Positions 8,858 to 17,649 of a stretch of 64,000 nucleotides of DNA are shown one piece after another. The notes beneath the pieces were generated by a model. That model did not search any database, was not told where the DNA came from, and saw only the letters and a program-made list of their open reading frames with translations. The stretch comes from Croceivirga sp. (GTDB lineage Bacteria > Bacteroidota > Bacteroidia > Flavobacteriales > Flavobacteriaceae): positions 434,001 to 498,000 of the forward strand of contig JANQSA010000001.1 in NCBI GenBank assembly GCA_028284285.1, in the 5' to 3' direction. Made by a program: the position numbers and the translations under genes. Numbering within the stretch: the first letter of the stretch is position 1; each line of letters opens with the position of its first letter.

Positions 8858-9925
8858 CTAAAAATTGTATTGTTTGTGATAGTTAACAAGCAGCCCTACC
8901 ACCCGGTTATAACTCTGGATCCCTTCTTTTTGACTGTTCGCTTTTAAGTAGGCGTTAAATATGGATTTAAAAATCGGTTCGGTCGGGTTTTCGTAACGTT
9001 CCCAAAACTTACGGATTTCCTGGTAGTTCTTTTTGACCCCTACATTTACCTCCTCCCAAAGGATATTGAATTTAGAAGGGTCTTTCCGTCTAAGGTCGGA
9101 TAAACAATAGGCCAGGGCATGGGAATAACCGGCATACCTGAAATAGGGATCTGTATTCTTAGCACTGATCAAAAACCCTAAAAAATTGGTAGCAGCTTCT
9201 GAGGAATATCCTACCTGATGTCCAATTTCATGAGTGCTCACAGTTGGATAACGGACTATCGGGATCTTTCCATTCACTTGAGCTTCTCCGGTAAAAGGGT
9301 TAAGGTACCCCCCATACCCCATGTAGGTTAATGCTAAACTATACAACGATTTTTTAATGCTAGGGTTACGGTACGCAAAAGAGGGATAAGTGTGTTCTAT
9401 CTCCCGGTAGGCAAAAATAGATTTTTCAAAGATCTCTGCTCGGGTATAAGGGACTTGAACCGCTTCCGAAACGTCCTTGGTAATAGCTACCTGGCTTTGG
9501 TTGGCCTGGTGCACAAGATAGGTGGTAAATACTTCCAAATCCGCTAAGGTGTATTCTTTTTCCATACCTAGTTTTTCTTCTAGTGGAAGGCGATAATAAT
9601 TCAGGCCCCATAAGAAATGGAATATGAAGTAGGCGATGGAAAGCACTATTCCCAGATGTGTCAAAAAAGTAATCGGCCTTTTCAGGATAGATCTTCCATG
9701 CAAATACAAATATCGTATTGCCGAGAAAATCAGTAAGGTGTAAAAAAGATCGCCTACGGAGAAGGGGATCCAACCGAATAAAACCCGAAGGAATTGTGAA
9801 ATGTACGGGTAGATTCCCTGAGCATAATAGGTTTCCACCCATTCGGGATGGTTGCCCAGCCATTTCACCAAAACAATTTGAGGGATTATCGATAGGGCCA
9901 GTATTCTTTTTGTTTTTGTATTCAC
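8858..9925 (-). CDS. DUF3810-type membrane protein with HExxH motif
   Basis: A 355-residue protein of the DUF3810 type found widely in Bacteroidota; function unknown. It begins with three hydrophobic segments (about residues 8-24, 45-65 and 85-105) followed by a soluble domain. That domain carries THEIGHQ, an HExxH zinc-peptidase-like motif, then a downstream YSSEAATNF segment with a possible third ligand Glu. This arrangement suggests a membrane-anchored metallopeptidase, but activity is an inference. The start codon is GTG at 9925, only four bases after a -7-like box, so the transcript may be leaderless. A strong terminator separates it from the upstream PPIase operon. Confidence 0.85.
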   Translation of the reverse strand: MNTKTKRILALSIIPQIVLVKWLGNHPEWVETYYAQGIYPYISQFLRVLFGWIPFSVGDLFYTLLIFSAIRYLYLHGRSILKRPITFLTHLGIVLSIAYFIFHFLWGLNYYRLPLEEKLGMEKEYTLADLEVFTTYLVHQANQSQVAITKDVSEAVQVPYTRAEIFEKSIFAYREIEHTYPSFAYRNPSIKKSLYSLALTYMGYGGYLNPFTGEAQVNGKIPIVRYPTVSTHEIGHQVGYSSEAATNFLGFLISAKNTDPYFRYAGYSHALAYCLSDLRRKDPSKFNILWEEVNVGVKKNYQEIRKFWERYENPTEPIFKSIFNAYLKANSQKEGIQSYNRVVGLLVNYHKQYNF

Positions 9926-9929
9926 TGTT

Positions 9930-9957
9930 CTAAAGTAGCTATTCTGTGATTTCCCAA
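9930..9957 (-). promoter_or_regulatory. Candidate promoter of the DUF3810 gene
   Basis: On the minus strand TTG (9957-9955), a 17-base spacer and TACTTTAG (9937-9930) match the Bacteroidota promoter pattern with one mismatch in the -7 box. The GTG start at 9925 follows after four bases. Confidence 0.4.
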
Positions 9958-9961
9958 TAAA

Positions 9962-9986
9962 AAACTCCGACGGAAAGTCGGAGTTT
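9962..9986 (-). terminator. Intrinsic terminator of the nrnA-gldI-PPIase operon
   Basis: A perfect 10-bp stem (AAACTCCGAC at 9962-9971 paired with GTCGGAGTTT at 9977-9986) with a five-base loop. Read on the minus strand it is followed by a run of T. It lies 20 bases after the PPIase stop. Confidence 0.9.
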
Positions 9987-10006
9987 GTTTGACAACATAA
10001 ATCGTT

Positions 10007-11110
10007 TTATTGAATTCCTGTGATCTCAAGATCAAAAATGAGGGTAGACCCTCCCGGAATAGGGCCGTAATCATTATCTCCATACCCTAAATGCGGAGGG
10101 ACAAACAGCCGGACTTTATCTCCAACTTTCATGGTTTGTAAGCCTTCCTTGAAACCGGGGATCATTTGTGCTTCCGGGCTGTAATCCATAGGGAGTGGTT
10201 GATAAAGCCCCTGATCTCTTTTACCTGCATTGTATTTATCAAATTTCTCTTCTATTTCCGGAATATTACTGTCAAATAAATTGCCGTCTGTAAAGTATCC
10301 GGCGTAGTTTACCAATACTTTTTGTCCTGTTTTTGGTTTTTCCCCGGCCCCTTCCTGTAGGGATAAGATTTTAAGACCACTGTCCAATTCCTTGGCTTTT
10401 GTTTCCTGAGCGGCAAATTCTGCAGCCAGGTCCTCCTTCATTTTTTTCATGGCGGCAATGCTCTTTTTTTCTTCCTCAAAGTAATCCGTCATGATTTGGA
10501 CGGCATCAAATTTTTTAGCTTCTTTCCCTTTTCGGATGATTTCCACCTGTTCCATAACTATATCTACTTCGGGCTTGTCCTGAGGCACTACTTTTACATT
10601 CGCAATGGTATCTACAACTTCAATGCCTTTCACTACTTCACCAAAAACCGTATGTTTCCCATCCAACCATGGCGTAGGTTTATGGGTGATGAAAAACTGA
10701 CTCCCGTTGGTCTTTGGACCGGAATTGGCCATGGAAAGCAATCCTTTCCTGCTGTGTTTTAAGCTGTCTACAAACTCATCCTTGAATTTGTAACCGGGAT
10801 TTCCTCTTCCCGTGCCGTCCGGATCACCACCCTGGATCATGAAATCTTTGATCACCCTGTGAAATATGATACCGTCGTAATAGTTTAGATCCTTGTATTT
10901 TTCATCCACAAAAGGGTTGTTACCTTCGGCCAGGGAAACGAAATTGGCTACGGTTACCGGAGTGGCCTCGTGATAAAGTTGTACAACAATATCGCCTTTA
11001 GTGGTCTGAATATCAGCGAAAATGCCTTCATCCAAATCCGCATACTTTCCTGTTTTACAACCGAATAGCATTAGTAATAAGGCGCTAAAGCCAAAAAGGA
11101 TTCTTTTCAT
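10007..11110 (-). CDS. Lipoprotein with fused cyclophilin and FKBP peptidyl-prolyl isomerase domains
   Basis: A 367-residue lipoprotein (signal ends LMLFGC, Cys18). Residues about 30-195 form a cyclophilin-type isomerase, with [21 protein letters not shown] and NGSQFFIT read as separate pieces and a [12 protein letters not shown] end. A linker with a charged helix (about 200-245) leads to an FKBP domain (about 255-366) with [27 protein letters not shown] and PPHLGYGD segments. Both domains retain the recognisable fold motifs. Likely a periplasmic folding catalyst for exported proteins. It overlaps gldI by an ATGA junction, so three PPIase domains are encoded in succession. Confidence 0.93.
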   Translation of the reverse strand: MKRILFGFSALLLMLFGCKTGKYADLDEGIFADIQTTKGDIVVQLYHEATPVTVANFVSLAEGNNPFVDEKYKDLNYYDGIIFHRVIKDFMIQGGDPDGTGRGNPGYKFKDEFVDSLKHSRKGLLSMANSGPKTNGSQFFITHKPTPWLDGKHTVFGEVVKGIEVVDTIANVKVVPQDKPEVDIVMEQVEIIRKGKEAKKFDAVQIMTDYFEEEKKSIAAMKKMKEDLAAEFAAQETKAKELDSGLKILSLQEGAGEKPKTGQKVLVNYAGYFTDGNLFDSNIPEIEEKFDKYNAGKRDQGLYQPLPMDYSPEAQMIPGFKEGLQTMKVGDKVRLFVPPHLGYGDNDYGPIPGGSTLIFDLEITGIQ

Positions 11111-11667
11111 GGTTCTTTATTTAAATTGCTACTGTCTTTTTGTATGTCTAACAAAGCGAGACTGGATTTCAAGGGAATGTTAGATCCAATCTTATGGTTA
11201 TCCCCTTTGTATCCATACCCCTGGCTGGACGGAAAGAGAAAAGTGGCTTTTTCCCCTTTCCGCAATAGTTTTATGGCATTTCTAAGTCCCGGGAATAACT
11301 GTGATTTATCTATGGCATGTTGTACCAAACCAATATCTTCGGCCGGGTAGAGGGTATCACCGGAAAGTGTCATCAGGTTGTAGGTCAGGAGCACCACATC
11401 ATTGGTTTTTGGTTGATATCCTGCCGTGTCTTCTTGTGTTTCATAGTAGTACCAGAAACCAAAAGGACTTGAATGATAGTCCTGAAGACTATCTCTTTGA
11501 ATTATTTCCAGAATTTGTTGCTGTTCGTATTCCAATAGTTTTTTGCTGCGTGCTACCGATGCTTTCATAAAACTACCGGATCGTACTTGAACAGGTCTTC
11601 GGGGTTCTGGTTCTCCACAGGAGAACAAAAGCAACAATCCGATCAAAAGGCAACCGTGTTTTCTCAT
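11107..11667 (-). CDS. gldI: Gliding-motility-associated FKBP-type lipoprotein GldI
   Basis: A 186-residue lipoprotein (signal ends LLLLFSC, Cys17) with a C-terminal FKBP-like domain (about 85-180; [21 protein letters not shown] in two pieces, then [11 protein letters not shown] and [10 protein letters not shown]). The N-terminal segment with [16 protein letters not shown] and [10 protein letters not shown] is the one I associate with GldI of gliding Flavobacteriia, which is needed for gliding and supports T9SS component folding. It overlaps nrnA upstream and the double PPIase downstream by four bases each, indicating a coupled operon. Its presence predicts a gliding and T9SS-positive lineage, in agreement with the T9SS adhesin at 54-63 kb. 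Confidence 0.9.
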   Translation of the reverse strand: MRKHGCLLIGLLLLFSCGEPEPRRPVQVRSGSFMKASVARSKKLLEYEQQQILEIIQRDSLQDYHSSPFGFWYYYETQEDTAGYQPKTNDVVLLTYNLMTLSGDTLYPAEDIGLVQHAIDKSQLFPGLRNAIKLLRKGEKATFLFPSSQGYGYKGDNHKIGSNIPLKSSLALLDIQKDSSNLNKEP

Positions 11668-12680
11668 TCCTGTAGTTGGGATTTGTAGTGTGCTAATAAA
11701 GAAACAAATCGCTTAGTGGTCTCCTCCAGGTCAGTGGTACTCCGTCCCCCGGCGGCATTGATATGTCCGCCTCCATCAAAGTGAGACCGGGCAAAATCAT
11801 TGACCGAAAACGCACCGGCCGAGCGGAATGAGATTTTAATAATTCCTTCTTCTTTATTCTCTATAAAGATCACGGCAAAAACAATACCTTCCAAAGTTAA
11901 TCCGTAGTTAACAAAACCTTCGGTGTCGCCCTTGAGATAATGATGTTGGTCCAGTTCTTCCTGACTCAGCGTAATATAGGCGGTGCGGTACTCCTCCAGG
12001 ATCACCATGTTGTTCAGAGCAACTCCCAAGAGGCGGAGTCGGGCTGGAGAATTCGTATCAAAAACCTGTTGATGGATAAGCATGTTCTCTGCGCCGCTAT
12101 CAATTAAATTCGCTACCACCCGGTGCGTTCTACTGGTGGTAGAAGAGAATTTAAAGGAACCGGTATCCGTCATAATTCCTGTATAAAGGCATGTAGCGAT
12201 ATCTTTTGTAATTGCTTCCGTTTCGCCAAAAGCCTCTATAGTGTTGTATACCATTTCGCAAGTAGAACTCATATGTACATCCGAGTACGTCACCGTGGCA
12301 TAGGTGTCCGGTTGCTGATGGTGGTCTATCATTACAAAACGGGCGCTTGCATTTTTGAGGACCCCTTCCATTCTTCCGGTTCGGGAGAGGTCATTAAAGT
12401 CCAGTGTAAAAATCAAATCCGCTTTTTCCAGGAGTTCAAGGGCCGTACCATTTTTTTTTTCAAAATTCAGGATGTCTTTACTGCCCGGAATCCATTTGAG
12501 AAATTTGGGATATTCATTGGGAACAATGATAATCGCCTTTTTATTTAGGATTTTTAGGAAATGCTGTAGTCCCAAAGAAGAACCTATAGCGTCCCCATCG
12601 GGATTTTTATGGGGTACGATCACAATATTTTCAGATTGCAAAAGCAGTTCCTTTAGCTTGGCGACATCTGTTAAATTCAT
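11664..12680 (-). CDS. nrnA: DHH/DHHA1 phosphoesterase, NrnA-type oligoribonuclease/pAp phosphatase
   Basis: A cytosolic enzyme of 338 residues predicted to degrade very short RNAs and/or dephosphorylate 3'-phosphoadenosine 5'-phosphate. The DHH domain shows HKNPDGDAIGSSLGL (the first metal motif), DFNDLSR and the signature IDHHQQPD. The DHHA1 part ends with FDGGGHINAAGG, which binds the substrate phosphate. ATG 12680 is preferred over an in-frame ATG at 12743 because a full -7 box TATCTTTG ends only five bases before it. The gene is first in a coupled operon with gldI and the double PPIase, an order seen in Flavobacteriaceae. Confidence 0.93.
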   Translation of the reverse strand: MNLTDVAKLKELLLQSENIVIVPHKNPDGDAIGSSLGLQHFLKILNKKAIIIVPNEYPKFLKWIPGSKDILNFEKKNGTALELLEKADLIFTLDFNDLSRTGRMEGVLKNASARFVMIDHHQQPDTYATVTYSDVHMSSTCEMVYNTIEAFGETEAITKDIATCLYTGIMTDTGSFKFSSTTSRTHRVVANLIDSGAENMLIHQQVFDTNSPARLRLLGVALNNMVILEEYRTAYITLSQEELDQHHYLKGDTEGFVNYGLTLEGIVFAVIFIENKEEGIIKISFRSAGAFSVNDFARSHFDGGGHINAAGGRSTTDLEETTKRFVSLLAHYKSQLQE

Positions 12681-12685
12681 GCGCC

Positions 12686-12715
12686 CAAAGATACAATAAT
12701 ATAACATTGCCATAA
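12686..12715 (-). promoter_or_regulatory. Candidate nrnA promoter (leaderless)
   Basis: On the minus strand TTA (12715-12713), 19 bases and TATCTTTG (12693-12686). The -7 box fits the consensus fully and ends five bases before the nrnA ATG, so the mRNA should have almost no leader. It overlaps the divergent plus-strand promoter by about nine bases. Confidence 0.55.
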
Positions 12716-12735
12716 TTTGGGGCGCATTAAATTTG
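12707..12735 (+). promoter_or_regulatory. Candidate promoter of the PhoD-like gene
   Basis: TTG (12707-12709), an 18-base spacer and TAAATTTG (12728-12735) match the Bacteroidota promoter fully. The ATG at 12759 follows after 23 bases. Confidence 0.55.
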
Positions 12736-12758
12736 AGGCACAATTCATATTGGGCAGC

Positions 12759-13808
12759 ATGAAGAAAATTGGGCTTTTAATTACGGTATTGCTATTGGTT
12801 TTAGGGTGTAAGTCCGCAGCATTGTCAACCAATGCAACAGAAGGTGATCTTTCCGGGGGCACCTCAGGGACCAAAATGGTGGTGGCTTTTGGTTCCTGCA
12901 ATAAGTATGATGAAGAAAATGTATTCTGGGATGATATCCTGGTACTGGCTCCGGATGTTTTTATCTGGGGCGGTGATAATATCTATGCGGATACTGAGGA
13001 TATGGCTATCATGCAACATATGTACGAAGAACAGCAAGCGCTTCCGGCCTATGCAGCGCTGACCAAAACAGTCCCGGTAACAGGTACCTGGGATGATCAC
13101 GATTACGGTAGTAATGATGGGGGGGAGGAATATGTGAAAAAGAAAGAGAGTTTACAATTATTCCTGGACTTTATGAAGGTACCTAAGGACGATCCCAGAA
13201 GAAGTCAGGAAGGGATATATTCTTCCCAATTCATTTCAAAACCTGGCGGAGGGGTAAAAATTATTAACCTGGATACCCGCTATTTTCGTACATCGTTGAC
13301 CCAGAGCAAAGCAAGAGATATGCGTTACCAGCCGAATTCATACGAGGAGGGAACGATATTAGGGGAAACCCAGTGGCAATGGTTGGCAGAAGAGCTTTCC
13401 AATTCAAAGGCGGATTTTAATCTTATCGTTACCAGTGTTCAGTTTTTATCCAATGCCCACGGATTTGAGAAATGGGCCAACTTTCCACATGAAGTGGATA
13501 AAATGAAAGCGATGATCCTGAATTCCAAAGCAAAGGGAGTGATTTTTTTGTCCGGAGACCGTCATATTTCTGAATTTTCCAGGATGCCATTGGAGGGGCT
13601 TACCTATCCGCTTGTAGACTTCACCAGTAGTGGATTAACCCATTCCTATTCCGATTTCAGTGGGGAACCCAATCCTTTCCGGGTGGGGGAAGTAGTGTCT
13701 ACTACAAGTTTTGGTGTTGTAGAGTTGGATTTGGAAGCTGGGGAAGCGACTTTTAAAATTATGGGAGAGCAGGGAAATGTCCTTCAAGAATTAAAACAGG
13801 CGTATTAG
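12759..13808 (+). CDS. PhoD-like (alkaline phosphatase D family) metallophosphatase lipoprotein
   Basis: A 349-residue predicted lipoprotein: the signal starts MKKIGLL and ends LVLGC (Cys17). The mature part carries PhoD-type metal-binding motifs: FGSCNKYD near the start, WGGDNIYAD, TWDDHDYGSND and, towards the end, LSGDRHISE. These line up with the metallophosphoesterase pattern D-x-H / GD / GNHD-like / GH. It probably releases phosphate from organic phosphoesters on the cell surface or in the periplasm. The start at 12759 is preferred over ATG 12717, which would add 14 residues before the signal and lies in the promoter. No Pho box is visible, so phosphate control is not demonstrated. Confidence 0.9.
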   Translation: MKKIGLLITVLLLVLGCKSAALSTNATEGDLSGGTSGTKMVVAFGSCNKYDEENVFWDDILVLAPDVFIWGGDNIYADTEDMAIMQHMYEEQQALPAYAALTKTVPVTGTWDDHDYGSNDGGEEYVKKKESLQLFLDFMKVPKDDPRRSQEGIYSSQFISKPGGGVKIINLDTRYFRTSLTQSKARDMRYQPNSYEEGTILGETQWQWLAEELSNSKADFNLIVTSVQFLSNAHGFEKWANFPHEVDKMKAMILNSKAKGVIFLSGDRHISEFSRMPLEGLTYPLVDFTSSGLTHSYSDFSGEPNPFRVGEVVSTTSFGVVELDLEAGEATFKIMGEQGNVLQELKQAY

Positions 13809-13820
13809 TTACAATTGTAC

Positions 13821-13850
13821 TTGTTGCTTTGTTGAAAAGGCTTACTTTTG
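13821..13850 (+). promoter_or_regulatory. ndk promoter
   Basis: TTG (13821-13823), a 19-base spacer and TACTTTTG (13843-13850) form a full match to the Bacteroidota promoter, 18 bases before the ndk ATG. Confidence 0.7.
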
Positions 13851-13868
13851 CGCAAAATTTTTAAGACC

Positions 13869-14288
13869 ATGACAGGAAACAGAACCTTCACCATGATCAA
13901 ACCCGATGCTGTGGAGAAAGGATACATTGGTGCTATCTTGGAAAAGATAACCGGGGCAGGATTTAAGATCGTGGCTATGAAATATACACAGTTGAGCCGT
14001 AGGGATGCAGAAACGTTCTATGCTATTCATAAAGAACGTCCTTTTTTCGGGGATTTAGTGGAATTCATGACACGAGGTCCCATTGTGGCAGCTATTTTGG
14101 AAAAGGATAATGCGGTAGAGGATTTCAGGGCATTGATTGGGGCTACTAATCCCGAGCAGGCAGCTGAAGGTACCATACGAAAACTATATGCCGCCAATGT
14201 TGCGGAAAATGCGGTGCACGGGTCCGATAGCGACGCCAATGCTGTTATTGAAGGCACATTTCATTTCTCCGGAAGGGAGGTTTTTTAA
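13869..14288 (+). CDS. ndk: Nucleoside diphosphate kinase
   Basis: Cytosolic enzyme of 139 residues that transfers the gamma phosphate of ATP to nucleoside diphosphates by way of a phosphohistidine. The start [12 protein letters not shown] is diagnostic, and the active-site segment [12 protein letters not shown] holds the catalytic His. Family length is normal. ATG 13869 agrees with the promoter at 13821-13850; the earlier in-frame ATG at 13848 lies in the -7 box. It is a single-gene unit with its own promoter and terminator. Confidence 0.97.
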   Translation: MTGNRTFTMIKPDAVEKGYIGAILEKITGAGFKIVAMKYTQLSRRDAETFYAIHKERPFFGDLVEFMTRGPIVAAILEKDNAVEDFRALIGATNPEQAAEGTIRKLYAANVAENAVHGSDSDANAVIEGTFHFSGREVF

Positions 14289-14312
14289 GAACTACTCCGA
14301 TGCAATCTTGAT

Positions 14313-14335
14313 AAAGCTGCCTTACGGGCGGCTTT
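14313..14335 (+). terminator. Intrinsic terminator of ndk
   Basis: A 9-bp stem (AAAGCTGCC at 14313-14321 with GGCGGCTTT at 14327-14335, one G-U pair) followed by TTTTAT. It lies between the convergent ndk and dciA-like genes. Confidence 0.85.
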
Positions 14336-14339
14336 TTTA

Positions 14340-14636
14340 TTAGCGCAATACTAACTTTTTGACCAACTCCCGTCCCAATTCTTCATTAAGCATAGTAATA
14401 ATCTTGGTCTTTCCATAGGAAAGCTCCTCCCGGAGTACAGAAGAAGAAAGCGCAACGTAAAGTACTTCGCCTTTGAGTTCAACACTTACCGTATAATTGT
14501 TTACGCCGTTGCCCATAAGGTTTTTCCAGGCTTCCCTGGCATCAACACCGTCCAATCCCTTTTGCAAACGATTTTCTTTTAAAAACTCGTTCAAGGCCTC
14601 TCCCAGATTTAAATGTTCACTGTGTCTCTTGGGCAT
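14340..14636 (-). CDS. DUF721/DciA-like protein
   Basis: A 98-residue protein of the DUF721 type (DciA-related). The sequence NEFLKENRLQKGLDGVDAREAWKNLMG and the later VLYVALSSSVLREELSYGK (both quoted as landmarks in a longer fold) match the KH-like core expected for this family. DciA proteins help load the replicative helicase in bacteria lacking DnaC. The context supports a replication link: it lies in one minus-strand run with recF. It overlaps the lipoprotein gene upstream by one base (TAATG). Confidence 0.85.
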   Translation of the reverse strand: MPKRHSEHLNLGEALNEFLKENRLQKGLDGVDAREAWKNLMGNGVNNYTVSVELKGEVLYVALSSSVLREELSYGKTKIITMLNEELGRELVKKLVLR

Positions 14637-15055
14637 TAATTCTGTGTGTTTAAGGGTTGATAACGGTTATAGCTGTAGGTAATATTTTCCGGGTTTTTTA
14701 CCGAAAATGTATGGGGTGATACTGCCAGGAGTACCTCTTCCCAGGTAGTAGTACCGTTGCGGTATTGTATTAAAAATTGCCCGTCCTTTTCCAGAATAAC
14801 AAACGGTTCGGCATCATTTGAGGTACGATAGGTGCCCGTTACGTTAGGTTGTACTTTTTTTCTGAAACCCTTCAAATCATTGATTTCAATAAAATCTATA
14901 CTGGTGTTAACAGTGTATTCTTTCTTCCTTCCATCCGGGAACTTTACCTGTGATATTTCCCAATACCCGTTTAGATGATCAAGGTCTTCTTTTTGAATTT
15001 TGTTATCGCAACCTACAAGTACCAAAAGAAATATAAACAGACAGGTTCTTGACAT
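14636..15055 (-). CDS. Lipocalin-like lipoprotein of unknown role
   Basis: A 139-residue lipoprotein (signal ends LLVLVGC, Cys16). The mature part begins with LNGYWEISQVKFPDG and alternates short beta strands to the end, which resembles the lipocalin-like small beta-barrels common in Bacteroidota, though I cannot assign a ligand. It is placed between recF and the DciA-like gene with a 1-base gap and a 1-base overlap, so it is certainly co-translated with them. There is no evident functional link to replication. Confidence 0.8.
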   Translation of the reverse strand: MSRTCLFIFLLVLVGCDNKIQKEDLDHLNGYWEISQVKFPDGRKKEYTVNTSIDFIEINDLKGFRKKVQPNVTGTYRTSNDAEPFVILEKDGQFLIQYRNGTTTWEEVLLAVSPHTFSVKNPENITYSYNRYQPLNTQN

Positions 15056-15056
15056 A

Positions 15057-16136
15057 CTACAAGGTAAAGATTTTATAGCTCTGGTGTGTGCTTTTTACCA
15101 CTTTTTCCGTTCGCTGTGCATGGGTATCACTGATGAACAGTTGTCCGAAATGTTCGTTTTTTACCAGACTTACTATATGTGCTACCCTGCGCTCATCCAA
15201 TTTGTCAAAAATATCATCTAACAACAAAATGGGTGTGGTCTTAGACTGTTCCTTTATGAAATGGAACTGGGCTAGTTTTAAGGCTACCAAAAACGATTTT
15301 TGCTGTCCCTGGCTTCCAAATTTCTTTATGGGAAAGCCTTCAATAGAAAAATCCAAATCATCTTTATGCACCCCAACACTGGTGTATTGCAGTGCGCGGT
15401 CCTTTTCTACAGCTTGTTCCAATGCTGCCAACAAGGAGTGTTCCTTTAGGTGGGATACGTATTTCAAGTCAATAGCTTCTTCCTTGGCAGCAATGTTCTG
15501 GTACTGGATTTTAAAAACTGGAATAAAAGATTCCAGGAAAGCCTTTCTCTTTTGAAAAATCAGGGTACCGTATTCATGAAGTTGATCATTGTACACGGAA
15601 AGCGTATCCGAATCAAAGGTCTGATTAAGCGCAAAGTATTTTAGCAGGGAATTGCGTTGCGCCAGTATTTTATTGTAGCGTATCAAATTTTGCAAATACC
15701 CTTTATCCGATTGCGAGATGACCCCGTCCATAAACTTTCTCCGGGTCTCACTGCCTTCAATAATAAGATCCCTATCTGCCGGAGAAATAATGACAACAGG
15801 TAAAAGCCCTATATGCTCAGAGAACCGATCGTACGGTTTTCCATTGCGTTTGATCACTCTTTTCGCTCCTTTTTTTAAACTACACACAATTTTTTCTGAG
15901 CGTCCTTCTTTATCAAACTCCCCTTCTATCACGAAAAAATCGGTACCGTGCTTTATATTTTGAGTGGCTACCGGATTGAAATAGCTCTTTCCGAAAGACA
16001 AATGATAAATGGCATCCAGAATATTGGTTTTCCCTATTCCATTTTCCCCCACAAAGCAGTTTATGGTGGGGTCAAAAATGAAACTCTTGGTTTCAAAACT
16101 CTTGTAATTAACTAATGATAAGTGTTTTAAAAACAT
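15057..16136 (-). CDS. recF: DNA replication and repair protein RecF
   Basis: SMC-like ATPase of 359 residues that helps load RecA at single-strand gaps. Walker A is GENGIGKTN at about residues 33-41. The signature motif lies in the [18 protein letters not shown] region at about 270-290, and Walker B is [13 protein letters not shown] at about 305. Family length and gene order (recF, lipoprotein, DciA-like) are typical of Flavobacteriaceae. A -7-like box TATTTTTG sits on the minus strand at 16197-16190, about 53 bases upstream of the ATG; no clear -33 element accompanies it. Confidence 0.96.
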   Translation of the reverse strand: MFLKHLSLVNYKSFETKSFIFDPTINCFVGENGIGKTNILDAIYHLSFGKSYFNPVATQNIKHGTDFFVIEGEFDKEGRSEKIVCSLKKGAKRVIKRNGKPYDRFSEHIGLLPVVIISPADRDLIIEGSETRRKFMDGVISQSDKGYLQNLIRYNKILAQRNSLLKYFALNQTFDSDTLSVYNDQLHEYGTLIFQKRKAFLESFIPVFKIQYQNIAAKEEAIDLKYVSHLKEHSLLAALEQAVEKDRALQYTSVGVHKDDLDFSIEGFPIKKFGSQGQQKSFLVALKLAQFHFIKEQSKTTPILLLDDIFDKLDERRVAHIVSLVKNEHFGQLFISDTHAQRTEKVVKSTHQSYKIFTL

Positions 16137-16211
16137 TTCGAGCAGCCATTGGGATGAATTGAATTAAGGTGTCACCAGCGTTAAGCCTTCAAAAATAAGG
16201 ATTAATTTACC

Positions 16212-16242
16212 TTTCGTTTTTAGTGGAAAACAATTACTTTTG
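16212..16242 (+). promoter_or_regulatory. Promoter of the TPR-ribH operon
   Basis: TACTTTTG at 16235-16242 is a full -7 box; a T-rich TTTCG stretch near 16212 is a weak -33 match with a 20-base spacer. The TPR gene ATG is at 16261. The divergent recF box lies at 16190-16197. Confidence 0.5.
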
Positions 16243-16260
16243 CGCGACTAAAAAAGAACG

Positions 16261-17025
16261 ATGGCCACTTATAAGAAGCGAGGTTACAAACCTAAAAATA
16301 AGGCAGAAGAAGCAGAGCTGGATAAAGAAAGTAGCACAACGGCCGAAGTATTCAGCACCCTGGATGAAAGTGCATCGAAAACCGAAGCATGGGTTTCCAA
16401 AAATCAAAATTATATTTTGGGAGGAATTATCGCTATTGCTTTAGGGGTTTTGGGGTATCTGGCCTACAATCAATTTGTAATAAAACCGAAAGATGCCAAT
16501 GCGGCCAATGAGTTTTCATATCCCATGCAACATTTTAATGATGCTTTGGGTAACGAAGAGCAAAAGGATTCCTTGTTTACATTGGCCTTGAACGGTGCCG
16601 AAGGAAAATTCGGGTTTTTGGATATCATAGAGGAATACAGTGGAACACCTACCGCTAATTTAGCAAAGTATTCTGCCGGTATGGCGTATCTTAACCTTCA
16701 GCAATATGATGAAGCTATTATGTATCTGGAGGATTTTTCTTCGGATGACGAAGTGTACCGACCTCTTGCCTTAGGGGGTATAGGGGATGCCTTTTCCCAA
16801 TTGGAACAACCGGAAGAAGCCCTGGAGTATTACGAGCGGGCAATTTCTGCAGCTGGAAAAAATGAATTCACCACGCCTAAATTCCTGTATAAAGCGGGTG
16901 TAGCGGCAATGGAATTAGGAAATCGGGAAAAAGCCCTGGGTCATTTCACCCGAATCAAGGAGGATTTTCCAGATGCCAATGAGGCGAATAATATAGACGC
17001 TCTGATTGGTTTTGCCCAAAATTAG
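16261..17025 (+). CDS. Membrane-anchored tetratricopeptide protein
   Basis: A 254-residue protein with a basic N-terminus (KKRGYKPKNKAEEAELD), one hydrophobic helix at about residues 57-75 (IIAIALGVLGYLAYNQFV) and a periplasm-facing domain. That domain contains helical pairs of TPR type, for example QYDEAIMYLEDF, EALEYYERAIS and REKALGHFTRI. This layout resembles the YfgM-type TPR proteins that associate with envelope assembly, but no direct role can be read from sequence. It is followed by ribH after four bases. Confidence 0.85.
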   Translation: MATYKKRGYKPKNKAEEAELDKESSTTAEVFSTLDESASKTEAWVSKNQNYILGGIIAIALGVLGYLAYNQFVIKPKDANAANEFSYPMQHFNDALGNEEQKDSLFTLALNGAEGKFGFLDIIEEYSGTPTANLAKYSAGMAYLNLQQYDEAIMYLEDFSSDDEVYRPLALGGIGDAFSQLEQPEEALEYYERAISAAGKNEFTTPKFLYKAGVAAMELGNREKALGHFTRIKEDFPDANEANNIDALIGFAQN

Positions 17026-17029
17026 CGGC

Positions 17030-17512
17030 ATGGCTACTGAAAATAAGAACCTTTCCCACTACAATCGTGATGAGGCACCAAATGCCAAAGGCCTTCGCTT
17101 TGGGCTGGTGGTTTCGGAATGGAATGAAGAAATTACCGAAAACCTTTTCCAGGGAGCCTTAGAGACCTTGCTGGACTGTGGTGCCGAATCGCAGCATATT
17201 ACGCGATGGAACGTTCCCGGTAGCTTTGAACTCATTTACGGTTGTAAAAAGATGATCACCACAAAAAATCTGGATGCCGTAATTGCTATAGGAAGTGTAA
17301 TCCGTGGGGAAACATCGCATTTCGATTATGTCTGTAGTGCTGCCTCCCAGGGTATAAAGGATTTAAATGTAACAGGTGAAGTTCCTGTTATCTTTTGTGT
17401 ACTAACGGATGATACTTTACAACAGGCAAAGGATAGAAGCGGGGGTAAGCATGGCAACAAGGGGACCGAATCGGCTATCGCTGCTATAAAAATGGCCGTA
17501 CTGGGAAAATAA
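17030..17512 (+). CDS. ribH: 6,7-dimethyl-8-ribityllumazine synthase
   Basis: Penultimate enzyme of riboflavin synthesis, 160 residues, forming lumazine from the ribityl-pyrimidine and dihydroxybutanone phosphate. Family motifs are GLVVSEWNEEIT (substrate pocket), the NVPGSFELIYG segment, AIGSVIRGETSHFDYVC with the catalytic His, and the C-terminal GGKHGNKGTESA. ATG 17030 is chosen; an in-frame ATG at 17006 lies inside the TPR gene. No FMN riboswitch is visible. Confidence 0.96.
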   Translation: MATENKNLSHYNRDEAPNAKGLRFGLVVSEWNEEITENLFQGALETLLDCGAESQHITRWNVPGSFELIYGCKKMITTKNLDAVIAIGSVIRGETSHFDYVCSAASQGIKDLNVTGEVPVIFCVLTDDTLQQAKDRSGGKHGNKGTESAIAAIKMAVLGK

Positions 17513-17597
17513 GGCCATCGTTCACAACGGATTCGCGATGCCCTCGAAAAAGGACAGTTCAGGATTTTGTACTGTTAACATTTTTTGTGATGTGCCC

Positions 17598-17629
17598 TTA
17601 AAGCCTTTTTTTGTTTTTAAGTACCTTTG
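17598..17629 (+). promoter_or_regulatory. Candidate promoter before the small protein and mutL
   Basis: TTA (17598-17600), a 21-base spacer and TACCTTTG (17622-17629), a full -7 box. The ATG of the small protein is at 17650. Confidence 0.45.
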
Positions 17630-17649
17630 AAGCTAGAGGAAAAGGGAGC

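Noticed and set aside
8858-8889. Longer reading of the modA leader frame from TTG 8889
   Set aside because: It would overlap the end of the DUF3810 gene and has no initiation signal; only the ATG at 8790 is plausible.
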